Position numbers and translations under genes: made by a program. From Schaalia hyovaginalis (lineage in GTDB: Bacteria; Actinomycetota; Actinomycetes; Actinomycetales; Actinomycetaceae): a stretch of DNA of 64,000 nucleotides. The DNA is taken from assembly GCF_014208035.1 (NCBI RefSeq), contig NZ_JACHMK010000001.1:1860001-1924000 (forward strand), written 5' to 3'. The notes beneath the pieces were generated by a model. That model made no database searches and was not told the DNA's origin. It saw only the letters and a program-made list of their open reading frames with translations. This document shows, piece by piece, positions 1-13,939 of the stretch (position 1 is the first letter of the stretch; each line of letters starts with the position of its first letter).

Positions 1-488
1 GGGCCGGGGCGCCCGGTGGAGGCGATTTCGAAGGCCTCTGCGAGCCGGGAGGGGATCTCGGCGGCATCTGTCACCAGGAAGGAGTGCTTGGTCAGCGGCA
101 TGGCCGCGCCGACGATGTCCGCTTCCTGGAAGGCGTCGGTTCCGATGAGGGAGGCGCCCACCTGGCCGGAGATCACGACCATCGGCACCGAATCCATGTT
201 GGCGTCCGCCAAGGCGGTGAGCACGTTGGTGGCCCCGGGGCCGGAGGTGACGATCGCGCACCCGGTCTTGCCCGTCGCCAGGGCGTAGCCTTCAGCGGCG
301 TGTCCGGCGCCCTGCTCGTGGCGCACGAGGATGTGCCGCAGGGACGAGCTCATCAACGGGTCGTAGGTGGGAAGGATCGCGCCGCCGGGCATTCCGAAGA
401 CATCGGTCACGCCGATCGCCTCCAGGCTGGCGACGATGGCCTGCGCGCCGGTCATCGTCCGGGGCTGGGCAGTGGGTGTGTCGTTCAC
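1..488 (-). CDS. ilvB: Acetolactate synthase large subunit (5' part; runs off the window)
   Basis: First step of branched-chain amino acid synthesis: thiamine-diphosphate-dependent condensation of pyruvate to acetolactate or acetohydroxybutyrate. About 162 N-terminal residues of a ~590-residue protein are present. The start of the ThDP-binding Pyr domain is clear: [15 protein letters not shown] near residue 35, the catalytic glutamate in [14 protein letters not shown], then [17 protein letters not shown]. The chosen start is GTG at 488, preceded by GAGAGGA at good spacing; an ATG 12 codons further in is also possible. A leader peptide and hairpin terminator lie upstream, pointing to attenuation. 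The gene is cut only by the window edge. Confidence 0.95.
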   Translation of the reverse strand, partial: MNDTPTAQPRTMTGAQAIVASLEAIGVTDVFGMPGGAILPTYDPLMSSSLRHILVRHEQGAGHAAEGYALATGKTGCAIVTSGPGATNVLTALADANMDSVPMVVISGQVGASLIGTDAFQEADIVGAAMPLTKHSFLVTDAAEIPSRLAEAFEIASTGRPG

Positions 489-521
489 CGCGTGGTCCTC
501 TCTTGATGTGGATGGATCCCA

Positions 522-555
522 AGAAAAAATCCCCAGCCGCCGGTGCGAGTTGGGG
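522..555 (-). terminator. Attenuator hairpin upstream of ilvB
   Basis: On the minus strand CCCCAAC ... GCTGGGG closes a short hairpin followed at once by ATTTTTT. It sits between the leader peptide stop (579) and the ilvB start (488), where a rho-independent attenuator should be. Classical ilv attenuation is inferred from the layout. Confidence 0.75.
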
Positions 556-578
556 AGGGGCGTGCGATCCATCCGTTG

Positions 579-650
579 TCACGCGGCAGGAATCGCACGC
601 CCGGGTACGAGGACCGAGGCGAGAATTCCAACCGAGAGAATGTCGAGCAC
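579..650 (-). CDS. ilv leader peptide (23 residues, rich in Ile/Leu/Val)
   Basis: A short frame from GTG at 650 to TGA at 579 encodes 23 residues. Three are Ile, four are Leu and three or four are Val (one may be the GTG start), including LDILSVGILASVLVP. Almost half the peptide is the end products of the pathway of the next gene. A TACGGT box lies exactly 6 nt before the GTG, so the transcript probably starts at the start codon. The peptide ends 24 nt before the attenuator stem. Ribosome stalling at these codons when branched-chain aminoacyl-tRNAs are scarce would prevent the terminator from forming. That mechanism is known for actinobacterial ilvBNC and is inferred here. Confidence 0.75.
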   Translation of the reverse strand: MLDILSVGILASVLVPGRAIPAA

Positions 651-656
651 GCTTCT

Positions 657-662
657 ACCGTA
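657..662 (-). promoter_or_regulatory. -10 box of the ilv leader transcript
   Basis: TACGGT on the minus strand, 6 nt before the leader-peptide GTG. It fits the TANNNT pattern seen before several other genes in this window. No convincing -35 is visible. Confidence 0.5.
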
Positions 663-886
663 GGCCCCGCGGCTTTCACGACTCGTGATGTCTCACACTT
701 CGGAACTTGCGCGTCCTCGCCGATTCCGTCGGCCCGCCCTCGGTGCTGCGAGTCGAGTGACGGGCCGCACAGCCCTTCGTCCTTCGAGGGGCCGGGGTCC
801 TGGGACGATGGGCCAACTCGGAGACGAAGACGATCCCGGATAATGAGAGGGATTCGTCGACAACACGAGACTTGGAGTCCACGACT

Positions 887-2482
887 GTGGAAACGGTTTT
901 CACCCTACTGGCAGAGCAGCCGGTCCTCTTCCTGTTCATCCTCATCGGCATCGGCATGGCCTTCGGCCATATCAAGATCAAGGGCATCGGCCTCGGCGCC
1001 GCCGCCGTGCTCTTCCTCGCGATCATCCTCGCGGCCTGGGCCCAGTCCTACGGTGTTGAGCTGCGCGTGACCCCGCAGCTGGGCACTCTCGGCCTCACGC
1101 TCTTCACCTTCGCGATCGGCATCAACTCCGGTTCCTCCTTCTTCCACAATCTGAAGACGGCGATCGGTCCGATCCTCGCGGTCGTCGTGCTCTACATCCT
1201 CGCCGCGGGCGCCGGCCTCGCCATCGGCAAGGCCATGGGCATGGACATCGCCCTCATCGCCGGCACCTTCGCGGGATCCGTGACGAACACTCCCGCCCTG
1301 GCGGCAGCCGGTGACGCGAGCGGTCAGCTCGACCGCGCCACGGTCGGCTACTCGATCGCCTACCTCTTCGGCGTCATCGGGATGCTCGCCGCATCGATGG
1401 CGGCGCTATCCTACGGCAAGAACGACCGCGACACCCCCTCGCCGCTGGCGAACCGCACGATCCGCGTCGAACGCGACGATCACCCCTTCGTCGGCGACAT
1501 CTACGAGAAGCTCGGCTCGAAGGTCACCTTCTCCCGCCTCCGTCGCGGTGAGACCGGCCCGATCACCCGCCCCTCGATGTCCGACACCCTGGACGCCGGA
1601 GATCTCGTCACCGTGGTCGGCCCGCGCGAGCTCGTCGCCCGCGCCGCCACGGAGCTCGGCCACGCCTCTTCGCACTCGCTCATGCAGGACCGCTCCTACC
1701 TGGACTTCCGCCGCATGACCGTTTCGGATCCGAAGGTCGCCGGCCGCACGGTCGCTGAACTCGATCTCGCGAAGAAGTTCTCCGCGACGATCTCGCGCGT
1801 CCGCCGCGGCGACGTCGACATGATCGCCGAGCCGGGCCTGGTCCTCCAGCAGGGCGACCGCGTCCGCATCGTCGCACCGACTTCGAAGATGAAGGCGATC
1901 ACGAAGTTCTTCGGGGACTCGGCCCGCGGCCTGTCCGACCTCAACCCGATCGCCCTCGGCATCGGCATGGCCATCGGCATCGCGATCGGCGAGCTCCCGA
2001 TCCTGACGCCCTCCGGCGACTACTTCTCGATCGGTTCGGCTGCGGGCACGCTCATCGTGGGCCTGGTCTTCGGCCGCCTCGGCCGCATCGGCCCCGTCGT
2101 CACCGCCCTCCCCTTCACGGCGTGCCAGGTCCTCGCCGAGTTCGGCCTCCTCGTCTTCCTCGCGCAGGCGGGTTCCAATGCCGGCGGGCAGATCGCCAAC
2201 GCCTTCACCTCGGGCGACTGGATCAAGATCTTCATCCTCGGTTTCATCATGACGTCGATCATGGCCGTCGGCATCTATTGCACGATGCGGTGGATGTTCA
2301 AGATGGGCGGCACGCAGCTGTCGGGCTTCCTCGGCGGCGCCCAGACCCAGCCCGCCGTCCTCGCCTTCGCGAACGGCCGCACGAACTCCGACCCGCGCGT
2401 GTCGCTCGGCTACGCGCTCATCTACCCGGTCGCGATGGTCGGCAAGATCCTCGTCGCCACGGTTCTCGGCGGACTGGGCTGA
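887..2482 (+). CDS. AspT/YidE-family transporter, SucE-like carboxylate exporter
   Basis: Integral membrane protein of about 531 residues with the AspT/YidE duplicated layout. An N-terminal block of hydrophobic helices (residues ~8-180) contains the family-like FAGSVTNTPALAAA segment. Two tandem TrkA-C (RCK_C) cytoplasmic domains follow (residues ~195-260 and ~280-345; DAGDLVTVVGP and QQGDRVRIVAP). A second helix block completes the protein (~355-530). The family exchanges or exports carboxylates such as aspartate/alanine or succinate; Corynebacterium SucE is a member. The substrate here is not proven. GTG at 887 is preferred because GGAG lies 9 nt upstream; TTG at 872 is in frame but has a poorer site. 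A strong hairpin follows the stop, so the gene is probably monocistronic. Confidence 0.85.
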   Translation: METVFTLLAEQPVLFLFILIGIGMAFGHIKIKGIGLGAAAVLFLAIILAAWAQSYGVELRVTPQLGTLGLTLFTFAIGINSGSSFFHNLKTAIGPILAVVVLYILAAGAGLAIGKAMGMDIALIAGTFAGSVTNTPALAAAGDASGQLDRATVGYSIAYLFGVIGMLAASMAALSYGKNDRDTPSPLANRTIRVERDDHPFVGDIYEKLGSKVTFSRLRRGETGPITRPSMSDTLDAGDLVTVVGPRELVARAATELGHASSHSLMQDRSYLDFRRMTVSDPKVAGRTVAELDLAKKFSATISRVRRGDVDMIAEPGLVLQQGDRVRIVAPTSKMKAITKFFGDSARGLSDLNPIALGIGMAIGIAIGELPILTPSGDYFSIGSAAGTLIVGLVFGRLGRIGPVVTALPFTACQVLAEFGLLVFLAQAGSNAGGQIANAFTSGDWIKIFILGFIMTSIMAVGIYCTMRWMFKMGGTQLSGFLGGAQTQPAVLAFANGRTNSDPRVSLGYALIYPVAMVGKILVATVLGGLG

Positions 2483-2550
2483 GGCCCGTTCAGTTGACGA
2501 ACGCGGGCATTCGATCCGCCGGTCGCTGAGCCTTCGGGCCGATTCGATCC

Positions 2551-2585
2551 CACGGGGGCCGCTGCTTCAGGCAGCGGCCCCCGTG
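2551..2585 (+). terminator. Hairpin terminator after the AspT-like gene
   Basis: Perfect 15-bp stem CACGGGGGCCGCTGC / GCAGCGGCCCCCGTG with a five-base loop, 68 nt after the stop. There is no U-tract, as is common in high-GC actinobacteria. Confidence 0.7.
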
Positions 2586-2818
2586 CGCGTCTGCGCCACG
2601 GGTTCACGCTCCCGCCTGCTCGTTTCTGCGGCTTCCCGCCGCTGCCAGAGCCGCCATTGCGCTCGGGGAAGGATCCGCATCCCCCGCCTCCCCTCTTCCT
2701 GCGGGTCCTCGTCCCGATCTAAGAGCATCGCCGCACGGGCCGGCAGTCCGCCTCCATTCCCTCCCACACCTCCTCCCTTCCCATGGCCTCCCCTCCCGTA
2801 CCTCCTCCCTCCTCCTAC

Positions 2819-2986
2819 AACTCCCCCCATCCCACAACTCCCCCCATCCCACAACTCCCCCCATCCCACAACTCCCCCCATCCCACAACTCCCCCCATCC
2901 CACAACTCCCCCCATCCCACAACTCCCCCCATCCCACAACTCCCCCCATCCCACAACTCCCCCCATCCCACAACTCCCCCCATCCC
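2819..2986. repeat. 17-bp tandem repeat, about ten units
   Basis: The unit AACTCCCCCCATCCCAC occurs nine times without interruption, followed by a partial tenth copy that runs into the palindrome at 2986. It lies between two convergent genes. A 17-bp unit does not keep a reading frame, so the repeat is unlikely to be coding. The rest of 2586-2818 is C-rich and holds no recognisable gene. Confidence 0.9.
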
Positions 2987-3047
2987 CCGAAAGGTGCCCA
3001 AGAAGGCCTCTGGCGGTCGCCAGAGGCCTTCTTGGGCACCTTTCGGG
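2986..3047. terminator. Perfect 30-bp inverted repeat (bidirectional terminator or mobile hairpin)
   Basis: Two perfectly complementary 30-base arms are separated by only 2 bases. The left arm begins CCCGAAAGGTGCCC and the right arm ends GGGCACCTTTCGGG. It lies between the convergent AspT-like and ThrE-like genes. It is longer and more perfect than an ordinary terminator, so a dispersed palindromic repeat is an alternative. Confidence 0.8.
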
Positions 3048-3093
3048 TGCGGAGGATCCTCCTCTTCAGCATTCACGCACGAGTCGGCGAACA

Positions 3094-3130
3094 ACTGAGG
3101 GGGAGGCGCCTGGAGCGCCTCCCCCTCAGT
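3094..3130 (-). terminator. Terminator of the ThrE-like gene
   Basis: 16-bp perfect stem ACTGAGGGGGAGGCGC / GCGCCTCCCCCTCAGT with a 5-base loop, starting 14 nt beyond the stop of the minus-strand gene. Confidence 0.75.
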
Positions 3131-3144
3131 CGGGACGGGTCCGT

Positions 3145-4509
3145 CTACTCGAAATAGGTATCGTCCAGCGCGGGCACCGCCGGCGGCCGTTCCATCAGCC
3201 AATTCTTGTCGGTCAGCATGCGCGCGACCGCCAGACCGATGCCGATGCCGACGATGGTGAAGACCACGGTGAAGAGCGCCGTGAGCGCCAAGAGCATCTG
3301 CCCGTCATTGAGATAGGTGAGCGAGCGGTACAGGGGCACGCCCGGAATCATGATGACAACGGCGGGGACCGACAGCGTCACGCGGGAGAACTTCGTCCGG
3401 TTGGCCGCGGCATTCGCCAGCAGCCCGGCCGCCAGAGCGGCGAGGGCCACGGCGGCCGGTACTGACATCCCGAACTCATTGACGAGTCCGAGACGACCGG
3501 TGTTGATGATCGCGCCGATGAGCGACGCGACCGCCGCCACCCTGCGCGGAGAGTTGAACAGCATGGCGAAGCCGAAGGAGGCCACGAAGCTCGTGAGGAA
3601 GCGCAGCGTGTAGAGCAGCCACGGGGCGAGCACGTAGGAGTACTCCGGCGTCACCGACCAGTGGAACACGGAGGAGACCGCCCAGGTCGCGACGCCCGCG
3701 GAGAGGATGAGCATGAACACGTAGGTCAGGCGGGCGATACCGCCCTGGAAGTCATGACGGACGAGATCGATGATGCCCGTCACCAGCGGGAAGCCCGGAA
3801 CCAGGAAGAGCATCGCGGAGATGAACCCCGCCTGGTGCGTCGGTTCGAGACCGAGGAAGTGCTGAGCCGGCGCCACCAGAAGGATGTAAACGAGTGCGGC
3901 GAGCGCACCGCACGTCATCCACACGCCGAAGTGGTTCATCCGGCGATGCAGCATCTGCCTGCGCAGGGCCTGCCCGAAGAATGCCGCCACGGCCACCGCC
4001 GAGCACTCGACCCAGCCGCCCGAATTGAGGAAGGCGAATGCGGCGCAGGCGAGCCCCGAAGCCGCTGCGTTGGGGAACCAGTCGTACAGGGGGCCGATCT
4101 TCTCGATGTCGTCGAGGGCGGCATCCACCTCTTCGACACGCGCCGAGGAGCCGTCGAGGGAGGCGACGAAGTTGGTGAGTCGATCGATGCGATCGGCATT
4201 GATGCCCATCGTGCGTTGTTCGGCCAGTCCTGTTCGGAAGGTGCCATTCGCGTACGAGGTCGCGATGATCTCGGTGAAGGTCACCTGCGCCTGGTGTTCG
4301 GCGATGCCGACCGCTTTCGCCACGGTCGCCATCGAGGCCTTGACCCGGTAGGCGCTCGCTCCCGAGGCCAGGAGCATCTGACCGAGTCTCAGAACGACCC
4401 GGGATTGATGGGCCAGTCGATCGTGGGCCTGGGAATGCAGCGCCGCCGAATAGTCTTCGAGAGCGCCGTCTTCGCAAGACTGCGCGCTGTCGGGATTCTT
4501 ATCCGTCAT
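3145..4509 (-). CDS. ThrE-type threonine/serine exporter
   Basis: A 454-residue membrane protein with the ThrE architecture. A long soluble N-terminal part (residues ~1-150) includes MLLASGASAYRVKASM, the family-like start of the DUF1212 region. About ten hydrophobic segments follow (from ~155 to the C-terminus), including a glycine/valine-rich segment that carries VPAVVIMIPGVPLY. ThrE exports L-threonine and L-serine by proton motive force in Corynebacterium; the same substrates are likely here. ATG at 4509 gives the full family length. Gene-free GC-skewed DNA lies upstream and a strong terminator downstream, so it is probably transcribed alone. Confidence 0.88.
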   Translation of the reverse strand: MTDKNPDSAQSCEDGALEDYSAALHSQAHDRLAHQSRVVLRLGQMLLASGASAYRVKASMATVAKAVGIAEHQAQVTFTEIIATSYANGTFRTGLAEQRTMGINADRIDRLTNFVASLDGSSARVEEVDAALDDIEKIGPLYDWFPNAAASGLACAAFAFLNSGGWVECSAVAVAAFFGQALRRQMLHRRMNHFGVWMTCGALAALVYILLVAPAQHFLGLEPTHQAGFISAMLFLVPGFPLVTGIIDLVRHDFQGGIARLTYVFMLILSAGVATWAVSSVFHWSVTPEYSYVLAPWLLYTLRFLTSFVASFGFAMLFNSPRRVAAVASLIGAIINTGRLGLVNEFGMSVPAAVALAALAAGLLANAAANRTKFSRVTLSVPAVVIMIPGVPLYRSLTYLNDGQMLLALTALFTVVFTIVGIGIGLAVARMLTDKNWLMERPPAVPALDDTYFE

Positions 4510-4559
4510 GGAAGAAGAATCGCACGGGATCGGTGCACGGCGATCCGACGAACGTCTCG

Positions 4560-4798
4560 ATCACCCTGTCGTGTTGGCCACTCGTCCGCGTGTGTTCGCG
4601 CTTCTGTGCGCTTGCGCCCGTGTGCGTGTTTCGTGGTCCACGTTCGCCGCGCATGTGCGTGTTTCTATGCGTTCGCCCGCTTGTGTTCGCCCGTATGCGT
4701 GTTGGCGTGCCGTCGCGCTCGTGTGCGTGTGCGTGTTGGCGTGCCGTCGCGCTCGTGTTCGTGTGCGTGTGTGTTCGCTCGTGTTCGCGTGTGTGTGA
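4560..4798. repeat. GT/CG-rich low-complexity stretch with a 34-bp direct repeat
   Basis: Between the ThrE-like gene and the 5S gene the plus strand is composed of runs of GTGTGCGTGT, GTTCGC and similar words. A 29-base block starting TGCGTGTTGGCGTGCC occurs at 4696-4724 and again at 4730-4758. No gene is supported. Slippage-prone simple sequence is the plain reading. Confidence 0.7.
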
Positions 4799-4806
4799 AA
4801 TGGGGA

Positions 4807-4847
4807 GGGGGGAGGCGTGCACCGGGTGTTGGTGCTCGCCTCCCCCC
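4807..4847 (-). terminator. Terminator of the rRNA operon
   Basis: Downstream of 5S on the minus strand GGGGGGAGGCG pairs with CGCCTCCCCCC around a loop region that itself contains GGTGC/GCACC. The stem starts 18 nt beyond the 5S 3' end. Confidence 0.7.
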
Positions 4848-4864
4848 ACTCTTGTTGGGTGTGG

Positions 4865-4983
4865 TTGCGGCGGTGTCCTACTCTCCCACACCCTCCCAGG
4901 TGCAGTACCATCGGCGCTGTGGGGCTTAGCTTCCAGGTTCGGAATGGGTTCTGGGCGTTTCCCCCACGCTATGACCACCGCAA
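4865..4983 (-). rRNA. rrf: 5S ribosomal RNA
   Basis: On the minus strand the gene starts TTGCGGTGGTCATAGCG and contains CCCATTCCGAACCTGG, the conserved 5S loop-B/helix-III sequence. It ends near GAGAGTAGGACACCGCCGC. Length is about 119 nt. Ends are estimated to within a few bases. It is the last gene of the 16S-23S-5S operon. Confidence 0.95.
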
Positions 4984-5037
4984 AGTCTTCAAAACCTCTC
5001 CCCTACCCCCCGGTCTTGTTGGGGGGTTGTGGGTTGA

Positions 5038-5058
5038 GTGTGATTCGTATAGTGGTTG
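5038..5058 (-). promoter_or_regulatory. 23S processing stem, 3' arm
   Basis: In the transcript, AACCACTATACGAATCACA downstream of 23S is complementary (with one G-U pair) to TGTGATTTGTATAGTGGTT upstream of 23S (8265-8285). The two arms flank the 23S gene and would form the double-stranded precursor stem cut by RNase III. Confidence 0.75.
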
Positions 5059-5118
5059 CAAGCAGTGTCTTTCTTGCCCCGCCCCCCCTTTTGTTTTGGT
5101 TAGGGGGTTGGGTTGTGT

Positions 5119-10094
<4,976 letters not shown>

Positions 10095-10220
10095 ACAAAG
10101 TCCAGAAAAACCCACCACACAACCACCACCACAACAAACAACAACAACAGCAGCAGCAGCCACACGGCAAGCAATCCCAACCAAAAAACAACTCAAAAAC
10201 AAAAAACAGGCATAAACAAC

Positions 10221-10247
10221 AAACACACTATCGAGTTCACAAACAAC
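10221..10247 (-). promoter_or_regulatory. rRNA leader motif (antitermination/processing)
   Basis: Transcript sense TTTGTGAACTCGATAGTGTG lies about 130 nt before 16S. It closely resembles the actinobacterial leader motif TTTGAGAACTCAATAGTGTG found in rrn operons. The role in antitermination or RNase III processing is taken from known operons. Confidence 0.6.
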
Positions 10248-10343
10248 ACCCACACACCCCCAAGGCAACCCCAAGCACACACCCAGAACCACCCAAAGGA
10301 AGAGGCCACCACCACAACCACAAAGCCGCAGCGACAAGAGAAA

Positions 10344-10372
10344 ACACTACCCACCCCCACACAAACCGTCAA
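10344..10372 (-). promoter_or_regulatory. Promoter of the rRNA operon
   Basis: Minus-strand TTGACG (10372-10367), exactly 17 nt, then TAGTGT (10349-10344). Transcription would start near 10337, giving a leader of about 240 nt before 16S. No second promoter of this quality was seen upstream. Confidence 0.65.
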
Positions 10373-10379
10373 ATCGCCC

Positions 10380-11027
10380 CCGCCTCCCCTCCCGAGCGCG
10401 CGACGACGAGGTTTTCCTTGGAATTACGCGGAACACCGACGCAGCTCAGGCCTTATTCGAGGCGCTTGTGATCTATTCGTGTTTCGCAGTGCACAGAATC
10501 AGCCGCTCCCGGTGGAGCGGTGCACGGCGATCTCATGCCCCGAAGGGCCCGGGCGAAGGGCGAGGGGGATACGGGAAGCGGGAGGGAGCGCATGGGGACG
10601 CACGGCCGGGAGAGGATCCGAGGCTGTCATCCGCCGCTCCCCGATAGCGGCCTTGCAGCGCACCTGCCCCCTTGCCCTCCGAGGAACGCCAGGCGCCCCG
10701 CGGCTCCCCGGGCGCCTCCCGGGAAGCGTCCGGCCCGCCGCGCATCGATCCCCTCATCCCCCATCAGAAGCCCCTCAGCCCCCGTATCGGGAGGACGGTT
10801 CGCCGCTCGGGCCGCTAAGAGCAGCGGCCGGAGCCGGGCTCTTCGCCCGATTCCGGCCGCATGCCGCGGTTCACCGCAGTCTTTCCGCCCATTGCCGAAG
10901 GCGCCGCGCGGCGGCGAGATGGCAGCGTCGCACCTCCGTGAGACGTCAGTGCCGCGCGTCCGTGCGCATCGCGCACGGCCCGCTTCAAGGGGCATCGCAT
11001 CGGAGGCCCTCGGCGAAGGGCCGAGGA
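10380..11027. other. Gene-free stretch between the rrn promoter and malic enzyme
   Basis: About 650 bp of GC-rich DNA. Open frames on both strands have no recognisable protein content and no ribosome binding site. It is the 3' flank of the malic enzyme gene and the upstream flank of the rrn operon. Confidence 0.6.
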
Positions 11028-12455
11028 TCAGCGTCCGTCGATGTCCTCCTGAACGGGGATGTCGACGGTCGGCAGGTCGCGAACGGCCTGACGGACCGCG
11101 CGCGAGACCGCGGGCGCAACGCGCTCATCGAACACGCCCGGGATGATGTAGTTCGCCGAGAGCTCGTCCTCGGAGATCACCGAAGCGATGGCCAGGGCCG
11201 CGACCCGCAGAACCTCCGTCGTGATCTCCTTGACCTTGGCATCGAGGAGCCCCCGGAAGAGGCCGGGGAAGGCGAGGACGTTGTTGATCTGGTTCGGGTA
11301 ATCCGAACGCCCCGTCGCCACGACCGCGGCGTGCTCCGCAGCGCCGATCGGATCCACTTCGGGAGTCGGGTTCGCCAGGGCGAAGACGATGGCGTCGTCG
11401 GCCATCGTGGCGATGTCGGCGGGAGTGAGGATGTTGCCCTGGGAGACGCCGATGAAGACATCGGCGTCCTTGAGGCCCTCGACGAGGGTGCCGTGGACCA
11501 GGCGCGGGTTGGTCGCCTCGGCGAGCGCCTTGCGGCTCGGGTGCATGCCTTCGGTGTCATCGGCGGCGAGGGCCCCCGTGCGCCCGTAGCCGACGATGTC
11601 TTTCGCGCCCTGAGCGAGGAGGAGCCGGATGATCGCGTTGCCCGCCGCGCCGACGCCCGAGACGACGATGCGGACGTCCTCGATCTTCTTCCCGACGAGC
11701 TTGAGGGCGTTGATCAGCGCGGAGAGGACGACGATCGCGGTCCCGTGCTGGTCGTCGTGGAAGACCGGGATGTCGAGCTCGGCGCGCAGGCGCTCCTCGA
11801 TCTCGAAGCAGCGGGGCGCGGAGATGTCCTCCAGGTTGATGCCGCCGTAGGCCGGGGCGATCGCTTTGACGATCGAAATGATCTCCTCCGTATCGGTCGT
11901 GTCGAGGACGACCGGCCAGGCATCGACGCCGCCGAACTCCTTGAAGAGCACGGCCTTGCCCTCCATGACGGGAAGGGCGGCCGCGGGCCCGATGTCGCCC
12001 AGGCCGAGGACCGCGGTTCCGTCGGAGACGACGGCGACCGTGTTCGACTTCATCGTGAGCAGATGCGCCTTCTGGGGCATGTCGTGGATCGCTGTGCACA
12101 CGCGGGCGACGCCCGGGGTGTAGGCGCGCGACAGGTCATCGCGATTGCGCAGCGGGACCTTCGAGGCGACTTCGATCTTGCCGCCGATGTGCGAGAGGAA
12201 GGTCTGGTCCGCCGTCGAGGACACGATCACGCCGGGGAGTGCCGCGAGGGCGTTGCGGACCTCGCGCCGCTGCTCGGAGTCGCGCAGGTCGCAGGTGAGG
12301 TCGAGGACGATCGAACCGCGCATGGACTCGGCGACGTCGAGGCCGCGCACCTCAGCGCCCTGCTCGACCGCCGCGTCGACGACTGCGGCGATCGAAGAGG
12401 CCGATTCGTCGATCTCGATCCGGTAGGAAGCCGTGTATGAGGGAGATGTGCGCAT
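11028..12455 (-). CDS. NAD(P)-dependent malic enzyme with N-terminal ACT-like domain
   Basis: Oxidative decarboxylation of malate to pyruvate, linking the TCA cycle to pyruvate and NAD(P)H. About 475 residues. An N-terminal ~80-residue ACT-like region ([18 protein letters not shown]) is followed by the malic domain ([42 protein letters not shown]) and the NAD-binding domain ([42 protein letters not shown]). ATG at 12455 (MRTSPSYT) with GAGGAACACC upstream is the start; the longer open frame upstream is Pro/Arg-rich junk. The short, non-fused bacterial form is seen. Cofactor preference cannot be read safely. Confidence 0.93.
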   Translation of the reverse strand: MRTSPSYTASYRIEIDESASSIAAVVDAAVEQGAEVRGLDVAESMRGSIVLDLTCDLRDSEQRREVRNALAALPGVIVSSTADQTFLSHIGGKIEVASKVPLRNRDDLSRAYTPGVARVCTAIHDMPQKAHLLTMKSNTVAVVSDGTAVLGLGDIGPAAALPVMEGKAVLFKEFGGVDAWPVVLDTTDTEEIISIVKAIAPAYGGINLEDISAPRCFEIEERLRAELDIPVFHDDQHGTAIVVLSALINALKLVGKKIEDVRIVVSGVGAAGNAIIRLLLAQGAKDIVGYGRTGALAADDTEGMHPSRKALAEATNPRLVHGTLVEGLKDADVFIGVSQGNILTPADIATMADDAIVFALANPTPEVDPIGAAEHAAVVATGRSDYPNQINNVLAFPGLFRGLLDAKVKEITTEVLRVAALAIASVISEDELSANYIIPGVFDERVAPAVSRAVRQAVRDLPTVDIPVQEDIDGR

Positions 12456-12559
12456 GGTGTTCCTCGCCAGTAGGTGCAGCCGAAGCCTTGTACTCGGCCA
12501 TGGTAGGCGCCTGAGCCTCAACGGGTTCGGCGAGGGCGAAAGGTGGACACCGTCCCCCG

Positions 12560-13756
12560 TCACGCCGTGAACGACGGCTTCGGCTCCGAACCCGTATCCG
12601 CGCGGCGGCGGCCTTCAGCGTCGAGCGCCACGGCGGCGAGCAGGACGAGGCCCTTGACGACCGCGGCCGGCGCCGATCCGATGCCGACGAGGAGCAGGCC
12701 GTTGGAGAGAACCGCCATCAATGCGGCGCCGAGGACCGCACCGAGGATCGATCCTCGACCGCCGGCGACCGCCGCGCCTCCGATGAAGACCGCGGCGATC
12801 GCGTCCAGCTCCCACAGCTGCCCGTCGAGCGGCCCGGCAGCCGTCGACCGGCCCGCGAACATCATTCCGGCGAGAGCCGCCAAAAGCCCCATGTTGGCCA
12901 TCACGAGGATCTGAACCTTCTGAACATTCACCCCCGAAAGAGCGGCGGCTCTCGCGTTCCCCCCGATCGCCCTCACGTGGCGCCCGAAGGCGGTGCGCGT
13001 CGAGACCACGTGGTAGACGGCGACCAGGACGAGGACGACCACTCCGGGGATGGGGAAGGAGGTGCCGGGACGCCCCGAGGCGAAGAGGAAGGTGAGGATG
13101 CCGATCCCGATGATCGCCGCGGCGGAGGCGAGCCAGGGCCGGAGCGTTGATTCCTCGAGGCCGTGCCGACGCCGACGGATCCTCGAAGCGAAGATCCGTG
13201 AAACCGCCAGGGCCGCGCACACGGCGCCGACGGCGACGGTCGCGAGGTTGATCCCGGCGATGTTGCCGATCGACGGCAGGTATCCGGCGCCGAGGACGGT
13301 GAACTCCGAAGGCACGGGCACCGAGAGGGCCGCCGAACCCCATTGGACGCCGCCGCGCAGGATGATCATGCCTGCGACGGTCACGATGAAGGCGGGAAGC
13401 GCGAAGCGGGCGACGATGAAGCCCTGCGCGGCCCCGACGAGCGCGCCGATCGCGAGTCCGAGGACGAGGCCGATCCACCACGGAGCGCCGGACGCCGCCA
13501 GGACGAGTGCCGCGCACATCGACGAGAAGGCGGCCGTCGAGCCGACCGAAAGGTCGAGCTGCCCGACCGTGACCACCAGGATCATGCCGATTGCGAGCAC
13601 CGCGATATGGGCGTTCGCCATCACGATGTTCTGGAGATTCGTCGGCGCGAGCATATGGGAGCCGGTGATGAACTGGAAGACGACGAGGAGGACGATCACA
13701 AGCGCCCCCACGAAGCCGACCTGCGCGAATCCTTCGTTGTTCACGGTCCACTTCAT
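12560..13756 (-). CDS. Sugar ABC transporter permease (RbsC/XylH type)
   Basis: A 398-residue permease of the BPD_transp_2 family with about ten hydrophobic segments. The family segment VVTVGQLDLSVGSTAAF lies near residue 70 and AIGGNARAAALSGVNV in the second half. It closely resembles the permease at 17552 (same MLAPTNLQNIVMAN and FIGGAAVAGG layout). The second of two adjacent ATGs (13756) is chosen because GGAGG is 5 nt upstream and it aligns with the start of the paralogue. It is divergent from the ROK regulator and ATPase at 13940-15882, which probably complete this uptake system. No substrate-binding protein of its own is adjacent. Confidence 0.85.
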   Translation of the reverse strand: MKWTVNNEGFAQVGFVGALVIVLLVVFQFITGSHMLAPTNLQNIVMANAHIAVLAIGMILVVTVGQLDLSVGSTAAFSSMCAALVLAASGAPWWIGLVLGLAIGALVGAAQGFIVARFALPAFIVTVAGMIILRGGVQWGSAALSVPVPSEFTVLGAGYLPSIGNIAGINLATVAVGAVCAALAVSRIFASRIRRRRHGLEESTLRPWLASAAAIIGIGILTFLFASGRPGTSFPIPGVVVLVLVAVYHVVSTRTAFGRHVRAIGGNARAAALSGVNVQKVQILVMANMGLLAALAGMMFAGRSTAAGPLDGQLWELDAIAAVFIGGAAVAGGRGSILGAVLGAALMAVLSNGLLLVGIGSAPAAVVKGLVLLAAVALDAEGRRRADTGSEPKPSFTA

Positions 13757-13927
13757 CATGTCCTCCGCCCTGTTCGACATCGGCGCCTTCGCTTCCGCCT
13801 GCGTAAATACTAGGGGCCGAGGGCGCGGCGCGTGTCCGGGCGAGCGGGAAGGCCCCGTCCTGGGAGCGTGCGCGCTCTCTCGCGCGCCCTCGGCGATTCC
13901 CATCACCGAAGGTCAAGGCTTGGTCGG

Positions 13928-13933
13928 TAGACT
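13928..13933 (+). promoter_or_regulatory. -10 box, leaderless start of the ROK gene
   Basis: TAGACT followed by exactly 6 nt and the GTG at 13940. No Shine-Dalgarno is present, so the mRNA probably begins at the GTG. Confidence 0.5.
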
Positions 13934-13939
13934 CGAGCT

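Noticed and set aside
2819..2986. CRISPR array
   Set aside because: Units are contiguous with no spacers and no cas genes are nearby; it is a simple tandem repeat.
2567..3202. Open frames encoding GGVVGWGELWD-type repeats across the 17-bp array
   Set aside because: The frames exist only because the 17-bp unit lacks stops; they run through hairpin terminators and have no start signal.
3661..4929. 422-residue plus-strand frame
   Set aside because: Antisense to the ThrE-like gene and then low-complexity GT repeats; no protein features.
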